Part shown: positions 25,114-36,280 of the stretch, one piece after another
Numbering within the stretch: the stretch's first letter is position 1
Layout of the letters: each line of letters opens with the position of its first letter
Assembly (NCBI RefSeq): GCF_016545825.1
Contig: NC_052614.1
Location: 3,262,630-3,326,629 of the forward strand
Length of the DNA: 64,000 nucleotides
From: Eucalyptus grandis
Taxonomy: Eukaryota; Streptophyta; Magnoliopsida; Myrtales; Myrtaceae
Reading direction: 5' to 3'
Made by a program: the position numbers and the translations under genes
The notes under the pieces: model-generated
The model's database searches: none
Told to the model about the DNA's origin: nothing
What the model saw: only the letters and a program-made list of their open reading frames with translations

Positions 25114-27059
25114 TATGCTGAGTCTGTGTTCACTTAGCCAGCATGTTGAGTCTCCTTTCCTCTTGCAAATTTTTTTTTCTTCTTTGTCTGTTCCGGTGAA
25201 AAATATTCATGTTGAATGTTCAACTAATCTAATTATAGATGAAGTCTCTTCTCCACACTGGTTCTCGCTTAGACTCGGATTGATTCAGGGACTGTCATTC
25301 ACCATGAGAATCTTTTCACTCTTTGTAGATACATTTGTCAAACTAACAATTGTCCAAAGATAGTTGAGAAATTATAAAGATCGATTCTTATGTCTTTTTT
25401 TCCCTTTCTTTAGCTGTCAATGATGCCTAAATTGCGGTGATGTACGTTGGTCATGGATTATATTTTCTAAAAGTTTATACAGGGGCGTGTAGTTATCGTG
25501 GGTTATATTCAGACTTTAATTTTGGATAGGGTGAGCAAATGAATTGGACTGGATCGAAACAGTCCGAGCTGATGAGTATCAGTCCTGTTCCCTGTTCCAG
25601 CTGTGGACCGACCCAACGGATCAGGCCATATATCTTTTTTATTTTTTTATTTTATCTTTCAAAACCCTAAGACAGCTCCTTCGGCCTTAGTCAAATTAAT
25701 GACCTCTGCTGTTGGAGATCTTCCGTTACTTCTGATTTGTTAAAAACTCCAGCAACTGAGAAAAAAAGAAGCTTCAACCTCAATAGACGCTGCCAAATAC
25801 CTGCCACCAAGAAAATTAGTATCATTTATGTGGTCATAAAAACTCGGGACGGTATAATGATCGCAGTGCAATGGCCAGCTTCATTTCCCAAGTCGGTCCA
25901 AGAACCAGTGGATGGATTTCGGTTCCCAATTTACGGAATAGGTCCTTCGTGGGTGGTTCTCAGTTTTATAGTGGGAATTAGCCTACTCTAAAACTGATCA
26001 CTCCCAATTTTGGAGTTTATGGGACATTATAACATCAATACAATCAATTCGAAAACATTCGTCATAATCTTTACAGCATTAAACATTTTGGCCAAAAATA
26101 AAAGAAACATCAGGTAGAGATAATTAAGGAGTATGAGAAATCATACTCGCTTTGACCAAAAATCTTATTCTTGCCACTCAACAAGAGCAGTTTCTCACCC
26201 ACAAGATCTATCTCGAGTTTGCACGATAATGGATCCAGCAGGGATACACACGCCTGTGACTTTGGTGCTATTGGTCTTGCATTAAGCTTACATTGGTGAC
26301 GAGGTTTGCCAGTGATAGGCTCGCTCGGCACTTCTTGACAATAGATTCCTCGACTTACGGCATGCATGCTGGGACAGTTGATGCCCATCAGCAAGAACGA
26401 TTGCCTGCCAAGGGACTCTAACCTGCAAAACAAAGTTAATCCTCATTTTTTGAAAAAGGGAAAGAAGCAAGTGAAGAAAATTTTCTTTGTACCACCATCA
26501 TGACTTTGCCATTAGCCTCAAAAGAGCATTTCCCAGTAGAAATCACGCCTCAAATCTCATAAGTTTGGGATCCAATCGTGGACCCATCTGCTGTTGTTCT
26601 TGGATCTCAAGAGCAACTTATTCAGGCCCAACAAATGCAATGGCAGCCCATCCAGACTTCATCAAATATGGGGTAGCCCATCTTGGCTAAATTTCACGAG
26701 CCATCCTTACTAATGGGTACCATTTAATCCATTTCGTACTTTGGGCTGGAGCCCAAATGTATCATCTCTAGGAAACCAGGGCCACCAAAGTAGGGCCCAG
26801 CACTGCAATCCACCAATAGTAAACGGGCAAGCACAGCCATTCAGTTGGATCCAATCAATGTGGGGCAAGTGATTGAGTCAAATGACTCGAGTATTGGACC
26901 AAATCCCTACTTGGTATTTCTCAATGCGAGGGAGGAATCAGGTCGAGAATGGGAACAAATCCCTAACTAATTTTGCCACTTAGGTTTCTACCATATTCCA
27001 TTGCAACCACTAGTGGTCGCTTAGAGTTGGGCGATCCACTATTCGTCTCCACTGCCAAT
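25114..27059. other. TOP1 3' flank and intergenic spacer
   Basis: The first few hundred bases are the probable TOP1 3' UTR. A minus-strand frame at 26110-26433 (containing CKLNARPIAPKSQACVSLLD) has protein-like composition but no family I recognise. Bases 26490-27060 are a mixed spacer with no clear gene. No match to the LTR at 31338-31597 is seen here. Confidence 0.45.
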
Positions 27060-27109
27060 GGACCAAAGCTACGACTTATCGCTTATCAACTTATTGGATC
27101 TGAAAGTTA

Positions 27110-28060
27110 TTTGACCTAGGCATTTGGTTACGAAAGATAAGGATGGTTTTTTGAATGGAACCATTCCGATTCCAGCAGATCTAAGAACAGCACGATAATG
27201 GAGAAAGTGTAACCGGTTGGTGAGAACTTGGATTGGCAACTGCGTGGCTCCAGAAGTCACAGCTGGATTACCCCTAATAAAGGATTCAAAAACTATGTGG
27301 GAGAATATAAAAGAGATGTATAGGAAATTGGATAGAGCAAAGATCTTCTCGTTCACCTAGACACTCTCAGGGTTGAAGCAAGGAAACATCTCCATTGCGA
27401 CATGCTTTAGCAAGCTATCCGCACTTTGGAATGAACGGGAGGCAGCATAAAGAAACTTGAAGGGCTCAAAGCCACTTCACAAAGAATACAAGGCAATAAG
27501 GGACAAAGAGAAAGCAACAAGATTTCTCTTGATTTTTAACAATTCATAACTCATATTTATCACAGATTTTGGCCATGGATCCAATACCACCACTCAGCCG
27601 CATCTATTAGCTTGCAGTCCAAGAAGAGAGTCAACCACTCTCCTAGCCGGAATATGCTAAAGGAAGCGAGAGCATCTCGCTTGTAGCTCTCGATGAAGTT
27701 CTCAACAAAACCCTAGAAGACAAAGAGGAGTAAGCGCTAGGTTCACGAAGAGTGGAGAAGAAAAACTTTTTAAGAAGAGTGGAATGGATGGCCTAGATTA
27801 CTCCATGCGATCAGACGGTTCATGGTCAATCAGTGCCTATGCTATGCGATTAAATGGCCCACGATCCATCAACACATCAGCTAAATCGAACTGTGAAAGG
27901 ATGACTAAAGCATCCAACGGTTAGAATTTTGCCACGTCATCCAAGAATTATAGGCAAAATACCAAAGGAAAAGGTAAATAATTTTGTGAGTATTGCAAAT
28001 GCCTACATCACACAATTCATAATTGCAGGAAATTTCATGGTAAGCCCGGAGAAAAGGAAA
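27110..28060 (+). pseudogene. Copia gag remnant with zinc knuckle
   Basis: A broken gag frame of the plant Copia type. Readable blocks include GFLNGTIPIPADLRTA, WIGNCVAPEV, TMWENIKEMYRK, LKQGNISIATCFSKLSALWN and ILAMDPIPPLSRIYQLAVQEER, which follow the order of the UBN2 gag family. At about 27985-28030 a CCHC knuckle reads CEYCKCLHHTIHNC (C-x2-C-x4-H-x4-C) followed by RKFHGKP. Stops interrupt it at several points, for example near 27968. Confidence 0.75.
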
Positions 28061-28239
28061 AAAAAAAAAATTCAGCAACCTATCAAGTCATTGACCTCGA
28101 CTAGTCCGAATTCTAACGCACGCCCCATTACACATGAACAATATGAGCAACTTATGCAGGCTTTGTAGAAATTGGACACTTCCAACAAAGGAATGAATTT
28201 TTCAAGTATATCTCATTGTCTCGATAAACTCTATTTCAA

Positions 28240-28330
28240 GAAATGCATGGATAATGGACTCAGCAAGTGTCATATTGTTTGTGACAAAAGTTTTTCTCCA
28301 TTATACACAAAGGAACAAACTTTCCTATTT
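28240..28330 (+). pseudogene. Copia protease remnant
   Basis: Reads WIMDSASVILFVTKVF at about 28248-28295. In Copia proteases this position is W-I-x-D-S-G-A/S, so the active-site DSG has become DSA and the downstream sequence is degraded. Confidence 0.5.
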
Positions 28331-28589
28331 TTGTATGACTTCCCAATGGAAATGTCACCTATGTCACAATGACAAGCACAATCAATCTTCACACTTGTCT
28401 CAGAGTTTCATTTTAACCTCATTTATGTATCTATAGTTTGCGAAGAAAATTCTTGCCAAGTCTTGTTCGATTTCCAAATAGTCTTGATTTATCTTGGGTT
28501 TTTTTTTTTTTTTTTTTTGAAAAATAATAATTGTGTAACATGACCACCAATGATAAATGCTTCCTTTTACATTCAAAAATGGGTTATAG

Positions 28590-29333
28590 TGTTTTTTTTC
28601 CCACTCTCAGTGTCACATTTGTCCTCTTGCGAAGCAATCTTGATCACATTCTCCTTCTAGCAAAACTCATACTGGCAATGTTTTTCCATTGATTCTTGTT
28701 GATATTTAGGAACCCCACCATATAGCACATCATGATGGCTCACATTTCTTCCTTACAATTATGGACGATTATTCTCGTGCCACATGGGTTTTTATTATGT
28801 AGTCTGAGAGTTAAGCTATCTCTCATTTAAAACTTTTTCTTGCCTAAACAAAGAATCAGTTCAAAATATCTATTTAGTGGATTCACACAAATAACAGGAG
28901 AGAATTTTTCAACGGTATTTGTGCTTCTCTTTTTTCATCTAATGGCACATTACATGAGAGCTCATGTACCTATTCCCCACAATGGAATAGGGTGGTAGAA
29001 TGTAAGCATCGCAATCTTCTAGAAGTAGGATCTACACTAAAGTTCCAAGCGACTATTCTAGAAAAATTTTGGTGCGATTATGTGATCATGACAACTTATT
29101 TGATCAATCGTATACCTACTCAAATTCTTGGCAAACAAACTCTATTTGAACTGCTTTATGGGAAGAAACTAGAGTTGGAAAACTTAAAGGTCTTTGGTTG
29201 TTTAAGTTATGCCATCACAGTGGGCCCTCGAGACAAGATGGGTCCCCATGCCCGACGTTGTGTATTCATGGGCTACCCAAATTTGCAAAAGGATATCGTC
29301 TCCTTGAAATTTCTACAGATTAATTCTCCGTAG
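28590..29333 (+). pseudogene. Copia integrase remnant
   Basis: The N-terminal zinc-binding end reads CHICPLAKQS near 28613. The catalytic core follows as VDI.EPHHIAHHDGSHFFLTIMDDYSRATWVF (with one stop), matching the usual D and DDYSR pattern. A clean frame from 28992 gives RNLLEVGSTLKFQA, FWCDYVIMTTYLINRIPT and LKVFGCLSYA, the conserved GKQ/RNRTLLE to FGC end of Copia integrase. Stops near 28700 and 28800 break it. Confidence 0.8.
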
Positions 29334-29849
29334 ACAAAGATGTTGTTTTTCATGAAGAAGTATTTCCATTCCGTGCAGAGGGGTTATCAAAGGAAGATTT
29401 GGATACCATGGCTAATTCATGTAATTTCTTATCTAAGGAAGCATTATCTCTAGATCTTGAGTATATACTTGCTGCACCTCCGGAGACTTCAAATTTCTCT
29501 TCAACATCAGCTTCAACTTTAGATGAGGTTCTTGCTGTAGCAAAAACTAAGGAACTATCTTCCATTATTATGCCCATTGAAGAAGTTTTCAATTCTTCGC
29601 TAAATGCCACTGTGGAAGAATCATCGTCACCTCCACCGCAACAAGATCCTGCACGACACTCCAGGCGAATCACCTGTCCACCAACATGGACCAAGGATTA
29701 CGTTTGTGTGGCATTCAATGCAACATGTATTCATTATCCTATCTCATCTTGTGTTTCTTTCCATCAACTCTCCCTGAAACATAGATGTTTCATTAGCTGT
29801 ATATCGGAAGAGCGAGAACCTAGCTGTGATGAAGCATCTACTGATCCAT

Positions 29850-30545
29850 AATGGCAGAAAGTTATGGAAGTTGAATTGCAAGCTTTAACCGAAAATTAGG
29901 CAAGGGAGCTTGTGACACCACCTCTAAATCGAAAACCAATTGGCTGCAAATAGGTGTATAAAATAAGTATTAAGCAGACAGGTCAATCGAACAATACAAG
30001 GCTCAATTAGGGACTAAGGGTTTTACACAACGAGAAGGTTTCGACTACCGTGAAACCTTTTCTCCAATAGCCAAAGATGTGATAATCTGTTCCTTCTTAT
30101 CAGTTGCTACTCTCTACGACTGACCATTACACCAAATGGACGGACATAATGTCTTTCTTCATGGGGACTTGGATGAAGAAATTTATATGAATATTCCTTG
30201 GGATTTATGAAGACAAGGGCATAATAGAGTATGTTGTCTCTACAAATCCCTGTATGGTCTCAAACAAGCTTATAGGCAGTGGTGTGCCAAGTCCAATAGG
30301 ATTATGCTCACGTGGACAGAAGGTATGCCATCTATTTATTTGATGATATGTGTTGATGACATTCTCATTATGGGGAACGACAAAACTACCATAGAGAACC
30401 TTAAGGAGTATTTGAATTCCAAATTCCATATTAAGGACTTGGGATCACCAAAGTATTTTCTTGGGATTGAGATTGTTCGATCTGACCAAGAAATCTCTCT
30501 CGGCCAACAAAAATTTATACTGAAAATCATATCGTAAGTGACCTT
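29850..30545 (+). pseudogene. Copia reverse transcriptase remnant
   Basis: Palm-domain segments can be followed across several frames: the start MEVELQALTEN, GLRVLHNEK in place of the usual G-F-x-Q, and, in one open frame, MICVDDILIMGND (active site YVDD changed to CVDD near 30349), then FHIKDLGSPKYFLGIEIVR. Frame breaks and stops lie between 29890 and 30300. Confidence 0.8.
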
Positions 30546-30829
30546 CAAGATGCAAACTGGCTATTATTCCAATTGGGTAGAACATCAAATTAACTATGGC
30601 AGAAAATGATATTGGATCATCTCAAAATCAAGATCCTATACTTAGAGATCCGTCAAGTTATCAGAAGCTCATTGGGAAACCCATATACTTGACTATGACC
30701 AAGCATGATAAATGTTATGCAATATAGGCACTAAGCAAGTGTATGCACAATAAATAAAAAAAAATCTCATATGAATATTGCTCTAAAGGTCGTAAAAGAT
30801 TTGAAAAAATGCCCAAGACTTAGGATTCT

Positions 30830-31330
30830 TCTCTCCATAAAATGGAGATGACAGCCTATTGTGATGTAGACTATGCAACTTGTCCCATGAATCAAAGATC
30901 CATCACTGGTTTTTGCATTAAACTGGGAGAATGTTTACTTTCATGTAAGACAAAGAAACAAGCAATTGTCTCACTATCATCAGCCAAAGTGGAATACTGA
31001 GCCATGGCAAAGACCATTTGCAAGATAGTCTGGATACGAGGCTTACTTTAGGACCTTGGGATACAAGTGAAGGGACCAACAAAATTATTTTGCAACAATG
31101 ATGAGGCTCTCAAACTTGTGGCAAATCTCATAATGCATGAAGGAACAAAACATACAGAAGTGGACTATCACATCACTCAAGACAAGATTCAAGAAGGAGA
31201 GATCGAAACAAAAAGAATTGGGACCACAGAACAACCTACAGATGTGTTCACCAAACCTCTTTGTCAGAGACAACACGCATATCTATTGAGCAAATTAGGC
31301 GTCTTGGATATCTACAAGCCATCAGCTTAA
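30830..31330 (+). pseudogene. Copia RNase H remnant
   Basis: Reads AYCDVDYATCPMNQRSITGF and SCKTKKQAIVSLSSAKVEY (usual form KKQ..V..SS.EAEY), with a stop where the family has alanine. An open frame then runs 31067-31330: IKLFCNND-like LFCNNDEALKLVAN, KHTEVDYHI and DVFTKPL, the conserved C-terminal end of Copia polyproteins. Confidence 0.8.
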
Positions 31331-31337
31331 GGGGGAT
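31328..31337 (+). other. Polypurine tract
   Basis: TAAGGGGGAT immediately ahead of the LTR start, overlapping the end of the RNase H frame. This is the usual place for plus-strand priming in Copia elements. Confidence 0.75.
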
Positions 31338-31597
31338 TGTTGGAAAATGTACTCAAGCTGGACGAAATCCTTTTGGATTGAGATTGATTCATTAAATCAA
31401 TTGAGGAGTAGATTGGATTAATCAAATATTAGATTTGATTCGTTGAATATATGTTCCTTTCTTTTGTACACCTCATGTACTATATTTACATGACTTTGTA
31501 CATCAGTAAAACAATGGAATAGAATACACAAAATTCTCCCAAAAGTTCCTCTTATACGATTCTTCCCTTCTTCCCGTAGCTTCTTTATCTTCTTTCA
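31338..31597 (+). repeat. Copia 3' LTR
   Basis: A 260-base segment beginning TGTTGGAAAATG and ending CTTCTTTCA, so the ends are TG and CA as expected. It contains TTCCTTTCTTTTGTACACCTC and ATTTACATGACTTTGTACATC. The end is inferred from TG..CA structure and from the start of homology to the neighbouring peptide genes, since no partner LTR was found. Confidence 0.65.
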
Positions 31598-31804
31598 AAA
31601 CCTAATCTAAGATGCTCATGGACAATCCTCCTCATGCTCGTTTTAGGTTTTGGCTTAGCTTCTGCAACAACCGAGAGAGAACCGATCACAGAAGGCCGTG
31701 CCGATGTTGGTGAAGTCGGTGGAGCAACCCCTTTCACTATCGGATCTTGCCTCGGACCACCCCGTCCCGCATCTAGACCCAATTGCCGCCACAATTGCAA
31801 CTAG
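31598..31804 (+). pseudogene. Third copy of the small secreted-peptide gene, start lost
   Basis: Homologous at DNA level to the copies at 35020 and 36281 from the signal peptide through the 3' UTR. The frame from 31601 reads PNLRCSWTILLMLVLGFGLA, matching NLKCSWTILLMLILAFGLA of the first copy, and ends SCLGPPRPASRPNCRHNCN and stop. The ATG and preceding residues are missing: homology begins exactly after the LTR end at 31597. The downstream flank (31805-31930) still matches the 3' UTR of the first copy, with GAAGCAATT.CTTGTAA.TATT and GAATTCACCAATGGAATA. Relative to the first copy one T is missing near 31730, which changes the C-terminal frame, so no CLE-like motif is encoded here. Confidence 0.7.
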
Positions 31805-34390
31805 CTGCTGCCATTCCATAATTAGGTTCGCGTCTAGTGAAATTTTCGAAGCAATTGCTTGTAACTATTAAATGAATTCACCAATGGAATAGAGTTGTTG
31901 TGGATTCAGTTGCGGTGTTGATCTTGTTTGTAGTTGGCGAAATGTGCGATTGGTTAGTCATTCCATCTCCTCTTGGTTTGATCGGCTTAATTCGATGGGA
32001 TACCTTGCGAAGTATTATCGAAATTTGATGGGGGCGTGTAAGTAATTTAAAATGAAGTATTCGCTATAAGAAGAAAATGGGTGGATAAAAGCCTTTGAAA
32101 TTTTAAATTTACAACATTTCCGTAGGACGACGAAGTCAAGACAACTCAAATAAGGGAGATCCAATTCATGATCAGTGCTTATGATAGATAACTTAAATAG
32201 TAAACCACGCTTTGATCGAACAATTTAAATTTTTATAACAGTTAAGAGTCTTCCACCAAAATTTCATATGAGAGATCCTGAATTCGAATTTTTCCAAGCC
32301 TCTAAAAGATTATACTAAACGTGAGGGAGGAGTGAAAGAAACGCCTCCGGGTACATTTGTTTCACCAAAATCTCAATAATAAAGGAAATTTTTTTCGCGA
32401 ACAAGGTTAGTTGTCCTTTATTTAATGATATATGATTGAAAACATTTTCAAATATTCAAATTTTGTCTCAAGCAAAAAAAAAAAAATCTCATTTTTCAAA
32501 AAATTCAAAACTCTAATTATTTTTTCTTTTTCTTTCCTTTTTTAAAAAGTATTCAAATTTTAATATTTTTTTAAATATTTGCTTTTCATTTTCTTTTTCA
32601 TTTCTTTCCTTTTATTTGCCCCTTTCTTTGCTCCGATCGGTTGAGGACGACCATAGGCTTGCCTGACGATGACCATAGGCAAGCTTGAGCTTGCCAACCT
32701 CGAGCGAGGTCAACCTCACCAAGATTGGGCAAGCCACGAGCTCGCCTAGATCTAGTGAGCCTCAAGCTAGGCGGCCTTCCACCAGCCATGAACCAAGGAC
32801 CCTAACACTAGAATAATATTTTGGAAAACATTTTCAAGCTCTTTCAAATGGGAAATAATTTTTATGAATTTAAGTTTTGGTAGGAAAACCCTATCCGTTG
32901 ACTCATTTTCTTAAGCGAACCAAATAAAGGAAAATGCGGAAAATATTTTCCTAAAAAACATTTTTCACAAAACAAATAAACTTTTTATTAAACAGCTTAA
33001 ACTTTTAAAACAGTTGGTAGTGGTCTCATTAAATTATGCCATGTAAAGTTAATATTCCTGTTAAAAAAATCTCAACACTTGACTATGGGGTTCGTGTGTG
33101 TATACTCTTCCTCCACGTAATAGTTAAGTTATTGGGTTTGCCTTTTTAATATATTATTTGGATCTATCCTAGTTTATTTCACATGGACATTTATCCCATT
33201 AGTCAACTTTCATGTGTCATTTATAATCCAACTTGAATGTGAGAGAATGTGTTGCAATTTACCCCAAGCCTGACTTGACCATGGGGTTTACATTCAATTT
33301 ATTTACACACCGCCTCCCTCAACCTAATAGTTTAAACTTTTGGATTGAATTTTTATACGACCTCAAAGGTTTTTTTTTTTTTTTTTTGTTACAAAAACCC
33401 TAAATATTGTACCATTGTGACAAAAATAGCCATTTTCTGCCACAAAAATCCTAAACTTTGCCAAATATGACACTAATACCCTTTTTTAAAAAAAATTCAT
33501 AATTCCCTAAACTTATACCAATGTGATAATAGTTTATGAGCTTTGGTGACATTAAAAAATTTGAGATATTAGTTTTACAATGGGCATGTTTTAGGGTTTT
33601 TTAGTGATAAAAAAATAGATATTGGTATAACAATGGCATAGTTTAGAATTTGTTTGTGTGGTATTTGTATTTAACAAAAATTAGTATGGAATTTTTTGGT
33701 AGGCCAATATGAGAACTTAGAGGTGTAATAAGGAAACGGACTTCAGTTAATATTTAGTGCAAGATTCGGGATAAATTATCCACAATTTATTGAGAAGACA
33801 CAAATCAGATACTTACTGGTAAACTTTACACCAAAAATTGTTCCATACCTTTTATTCGCCGATACATAACATAGGAATCACATGAATCCCTTTGAGCTCA
33901 AAACCGAAAAACCAGGCCTATCCGTAAGCAGATTGAGTGGTCACTTTTACCCATGCTTTTCGTTATCTTCTCTCCTTTTTACCTACATTTTTATACCAAT
34001 TTAAATTGCTAGATTGAAACGGTCGAATTACCCTAAAGTCTATGTATTAATTCTTGACAAATAAAACGTTAAAGAGTGTTTCTTGGGCACTAGTTAAAGA
34101 TTATTAAAGGTTATTTGAAAATATCTAATTTACAATTAAAGTGAGTGAATTTTTTTTTTTAAAATGTAATTATTTCATTTTCGAAGTGTCTTGCAAGGAA
34201 ATGTTTCCACTATTAATAATTTAACAAGACGCTCTTGACAATTAGGGAAGTTGCTATTTCCACAGCCTTGGTCGGGAAAGTGTCCCGCTATGAAATCTCT
34301 CTTTCATACTGACTTGGTTCGCTCCAAGCTAATGTGCGCAAACCCAACGCCTTATTTTAACTATCGTTACTCAGCTAATAAAGTGAATAT
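31805..34390. other. Repeat-rich intergenic spacer
   Basis: AT-rich DNA with poly-A/T runs. Two structured parts: about 32400-32995, which has a GC-rich core (32630-32790, words GGCAAGC and GAGCCTC) flanked by AAAATATTTTC-rich arms like a decayed MITE, and about 33375-33690, listed separately. No gene seen. Confidence 0.5.
33375..33690. repeat. Inverted array of CCTAAACTTT.GTACCATTGTGAC units
   Basis: Units resembling ACAAAAACCCTAAATATTGTACCATTGTGAC occur in forward orientation at 33395, 33450 and 33495, and as inverse copies near 33540, 33590 and 33640. The arrangement suggests a decayed foldback element. Units are 45-60 bases and diverged. Confidence 0.5.
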
Positions 34391-34931
34391 ATATAAGCAG
34401 TGAAGAAGAGTGATCTTCTCAAGACGTCGGACAATGAAAACCAAGATGGGAAACAAGTTTTTGGAAATACTTCTCTATAACAAATTGCGTGATTACCTAA
34501 TTGTGAAGTCAAGATTTATGCGGACACATAAATTTTATGAGATTTTATGAGATTATTACCAACAGTTCTAAAAGTTTAAACCGTTAGATGGATGCGTAAT
34601 TTAATATTTAATTATTCTAACAAAATACTTTTCAATAACGAATCGTGTGATTATTGAAATGTAGAGGTCAAATTTTAAGCAGGATATTTATGTGCTAAAA
34701 ATGGGATGGAAGTAATGGCAGATAAATTCTATGAAAAGACTAATTAGATCTGGCTCTTAAAAGGCAAGTTGTCGTGCACACATGGAAACATATTGAATAA
34801 CTTGTGCTGATTTGCATCTATCAATTCTAGAAACAAATCTAGAACTCTTAACAACTACACATGAGTACTACACATGAGTAATGTCAAACGAGCAATATAG
34901 AGATGGCATCCTTGTCGATAAAATTTGTACC

Positions 34932-34939
34932 TATAAATA
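34932..34939 (+). promoter_or_regulatory. TATA box of the CLE-like gene
   Basis: TATAAATA within ACCTATAAATAGCAATACTAG, 81 bases before the ATG at 35020. The same motif and spacing are conserved in the second copy at 36214. A GAAGGAAGAA repeat fills the leader at 34990-35017. Confidence 0.75.
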
Positions 34940-35019
34940 GCAATACTAGAGAAAGGGCCATGCATATACTTTAGGGAGAAAATTATTAGGAAGAAGGAAG
35001 AAGGAAGAAGGAAGAAACA

Positions 35020-35313
35020 ATGGCAAGAGCTAATCTAAAATGCTCATGGACGATCCTCCTCATGCTCATTTTGGCTTTTGGCCTAGCTCCTCTCCCTACA
35101 ACAAAGGCGAGAGACCTAGGCGGGCAAGGCCATGCCGGCGTCGAAGAAGAAGGTGAAGCAGGCCGTTCTCTCTACCAGATCTTGCATGATGTCCCCAGTG
35201 GACCTAATCCCATTGAAAGTCCCCCCAGCATCGGAGAAGAAGGCGAAGCAACCCATTTTCACTACCAAATCTTGCGTGACGCCCCCGGTGGACCCGATCC
35301 CGGTCATCATTGA
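35020..35313 (+). CDS. Secreted peptide precursor with two CLE-like motifs
   Basis: A 97-residue single-exon protein. Residues 8-29 (CSWTILLMLILAFGLAPLPTT) form a signal peptide. The mature part has two copies of a G-E-x-G-E-A..YQIL spacer, each followed by a 12-residue CLE-like core. The first is HDVPSGPNPIES at residues 56-67 and the second RDAPGGPDPGHH at residues 86-97, ending exactly at the stop. CLE peptides have the form R-x-V-P-x-G-P-N/D-P-L-H-H/N and usually end the precursor; each core matches 8 of 12 positions. If real, the product would be an apoplastic signal for CLAVATA-type receptor kinases. The consensus Leu is replaced by Ile or Gly and the first core lacks the final His, so activity is uncertain. 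A one-base shift gives another open frame (35132-35356) that is partly conserved in the second copy, so a sequencing error upstream would destroy this reading. Confidence 0.6.
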   Translation: MARANLKCSWTILLMLILAFGLAPLPTTKARDLGGQGHAGVEEEGEAGRSLYQILHDVPSGPNPIESPPSIGEEGEATHFHYQILRDAPGGPDPGHH

Positions 35314-35445
35314 GCCTTGTCACGGCCATAACATAATTGAGTCCGCCTTCGAGTGAATTTTTTGAAGCAATTACTTGTAATTATTCAATAAATTCACCAA
35401 TTGAATAAAGTTGTTGCAGATTTAGTTGCATACTAATTTATCTTA

Positions 35446-35680
35446 CCTCCTTTTGGTCTTTTTTTTTTTTTTTTTTTTTTTGGAGTGTGTTTGAAACTAT
35501 AAAACTTGTCATGGAAATAGTCCTAAAACTCTCAAAAAATACAATTGAATCCTAAAACTAGTCAAATTTGTGTAATTAAATCTTTTCACAAACTCCATCC
35601 AACTTGACTGACTGAAAATGCCGACGTGGCTCTTTTTTTATTATTTTGTCCCTCCTATGTTGCTTTGACGTCTCTAAAAT
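35446..35680. other. Spacer between duplication units with MITE-like DNA
   Basis: A 23-base T run at about 35460-35481, then units GTCCTAAAACTCTC and AATCCTAAAACTAG and the word GCCGACGTGGC. This resembles one arm of the foldback elements seen at 5132 and 33375. No gene. Confidence 0.45.
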
Positions 35681-36213
35681 AAAATAGTGAACAAGAGCGA
35701 TCTTCTCAAGCGACATTGGACAATGAAAAGCAAGATGGAAAGCGAGTCATTTGAAATAATTTTCTATAACAAATTGTGTGATTCCCTATTTGTAAAGTCA
35801 AGGTCTATCCGGGGCATGTATGCTAAGAATGAGATCAAAGTAGTGGTAGATGAATTGCATAAAAGGAATAGCTTCGAATTTCACTAGAGAGAAATGGTCA
35901 CGCACTCATATATATAAATTGTGCTAATGTGGATTAGAACAAAGCTTCTCGTTCCTTTTTTTTTGTCAGTTTGTTCAGTATTCTTTCTTGCGCCATTGCT
36001 ATCTCTATCTGATTGACTTGCCTTGAATCGGATTCGCAAAAATGGCCACCAGCGTCGAAATTTCGATTTGGAAGCAGCCGCAACATGTTTTTTTCTCCAT
36101 ACTTATATGCATCTATCAATTCTAGAAACCTAAATCCACAACTCTAACCGACAAATTTGTAATGCCATGGCAAGCAATATGGAGATGGCATCCTTCTCCA
36201 TGGAATTCAAACC

Positions 36214-36221
36214 TATAAATA
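36214..36221 (+). promoter_or_regulatory. TATA box of the second peptide gene
   Basis: TATAAATA within AACCTATAAATAGCGATGCTAG, 60 bases before the ATG at 36281, conserved with unit 1. Confidence 0.7.
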
Positions 36222-36280
36222 GCGATGCTAGAGCAAATTCATGCATATATTTCTGGGAGAAAATTATCGAAAGAGAAACA

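Larger units (their letters stand above)
27060..31597 (+). mobile_element. Decayed Ty1-copia retrotransposon, 5' LTR not found
   Basis: Remnant of a Copia-superfamily element. Domains are in Copia order, gag, protease, integrase, reverse transcriptase, RNase H, then a polypurine tract and one LTR. Numerous stops and frame changes break the polyprotein, so it cannot be autonomous. No copy of the 3' LTR is visible upstream, so the 5' end is lost or too diverged to see by eye. The right edge joins the broken peptide-gene copy at 31598. Confidence 0.85.
34398..35445 (+). repeat. Tandem duplication unit 1 (contains the CLE-like gene)
   Basis: A segment starting GAAGAAGAGTGATCTTCTCAAG recurs at about 35690 (GAACAAGAGCGATCTTCTCAAG) and, shortened, at about 36630 (GAGAGCTTCTCAAAACGATG). 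Homology between units 1 and 2 continues through the promoter (GCATCTATCAATTCTAGAAAC, GAGATGGCATCCTT, CCTATAAATAGC) and the peptide gene. Within unit 1 a partial second copy of the start block is seen near 34600-34720. The whole looks like local duplication of a gene with its promoter. Confidence 0.75.

Noticed and set aside
26110..26433. Minus-strand frame near 26.1-26.4 kb as a gene
   Set aside because: Composition is protein-like, but there is no recognisable domain or exon partner.
35132..35356. Alternative open frame inside the CLE-like gene (two SC..PP repeats)
   Set aside because: It lacks the signal peptide in its own frame and copies 1 and 3 agree in length with the CLE-like frame up to GGCC. 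Kept as a caveat because copy 2 uses this frame.
35687..35887. 66-residue frame in duplication unit 2
   Set aside because: It lies in the duplicated promoter block, and the equivalent frame is broken in unit 1.
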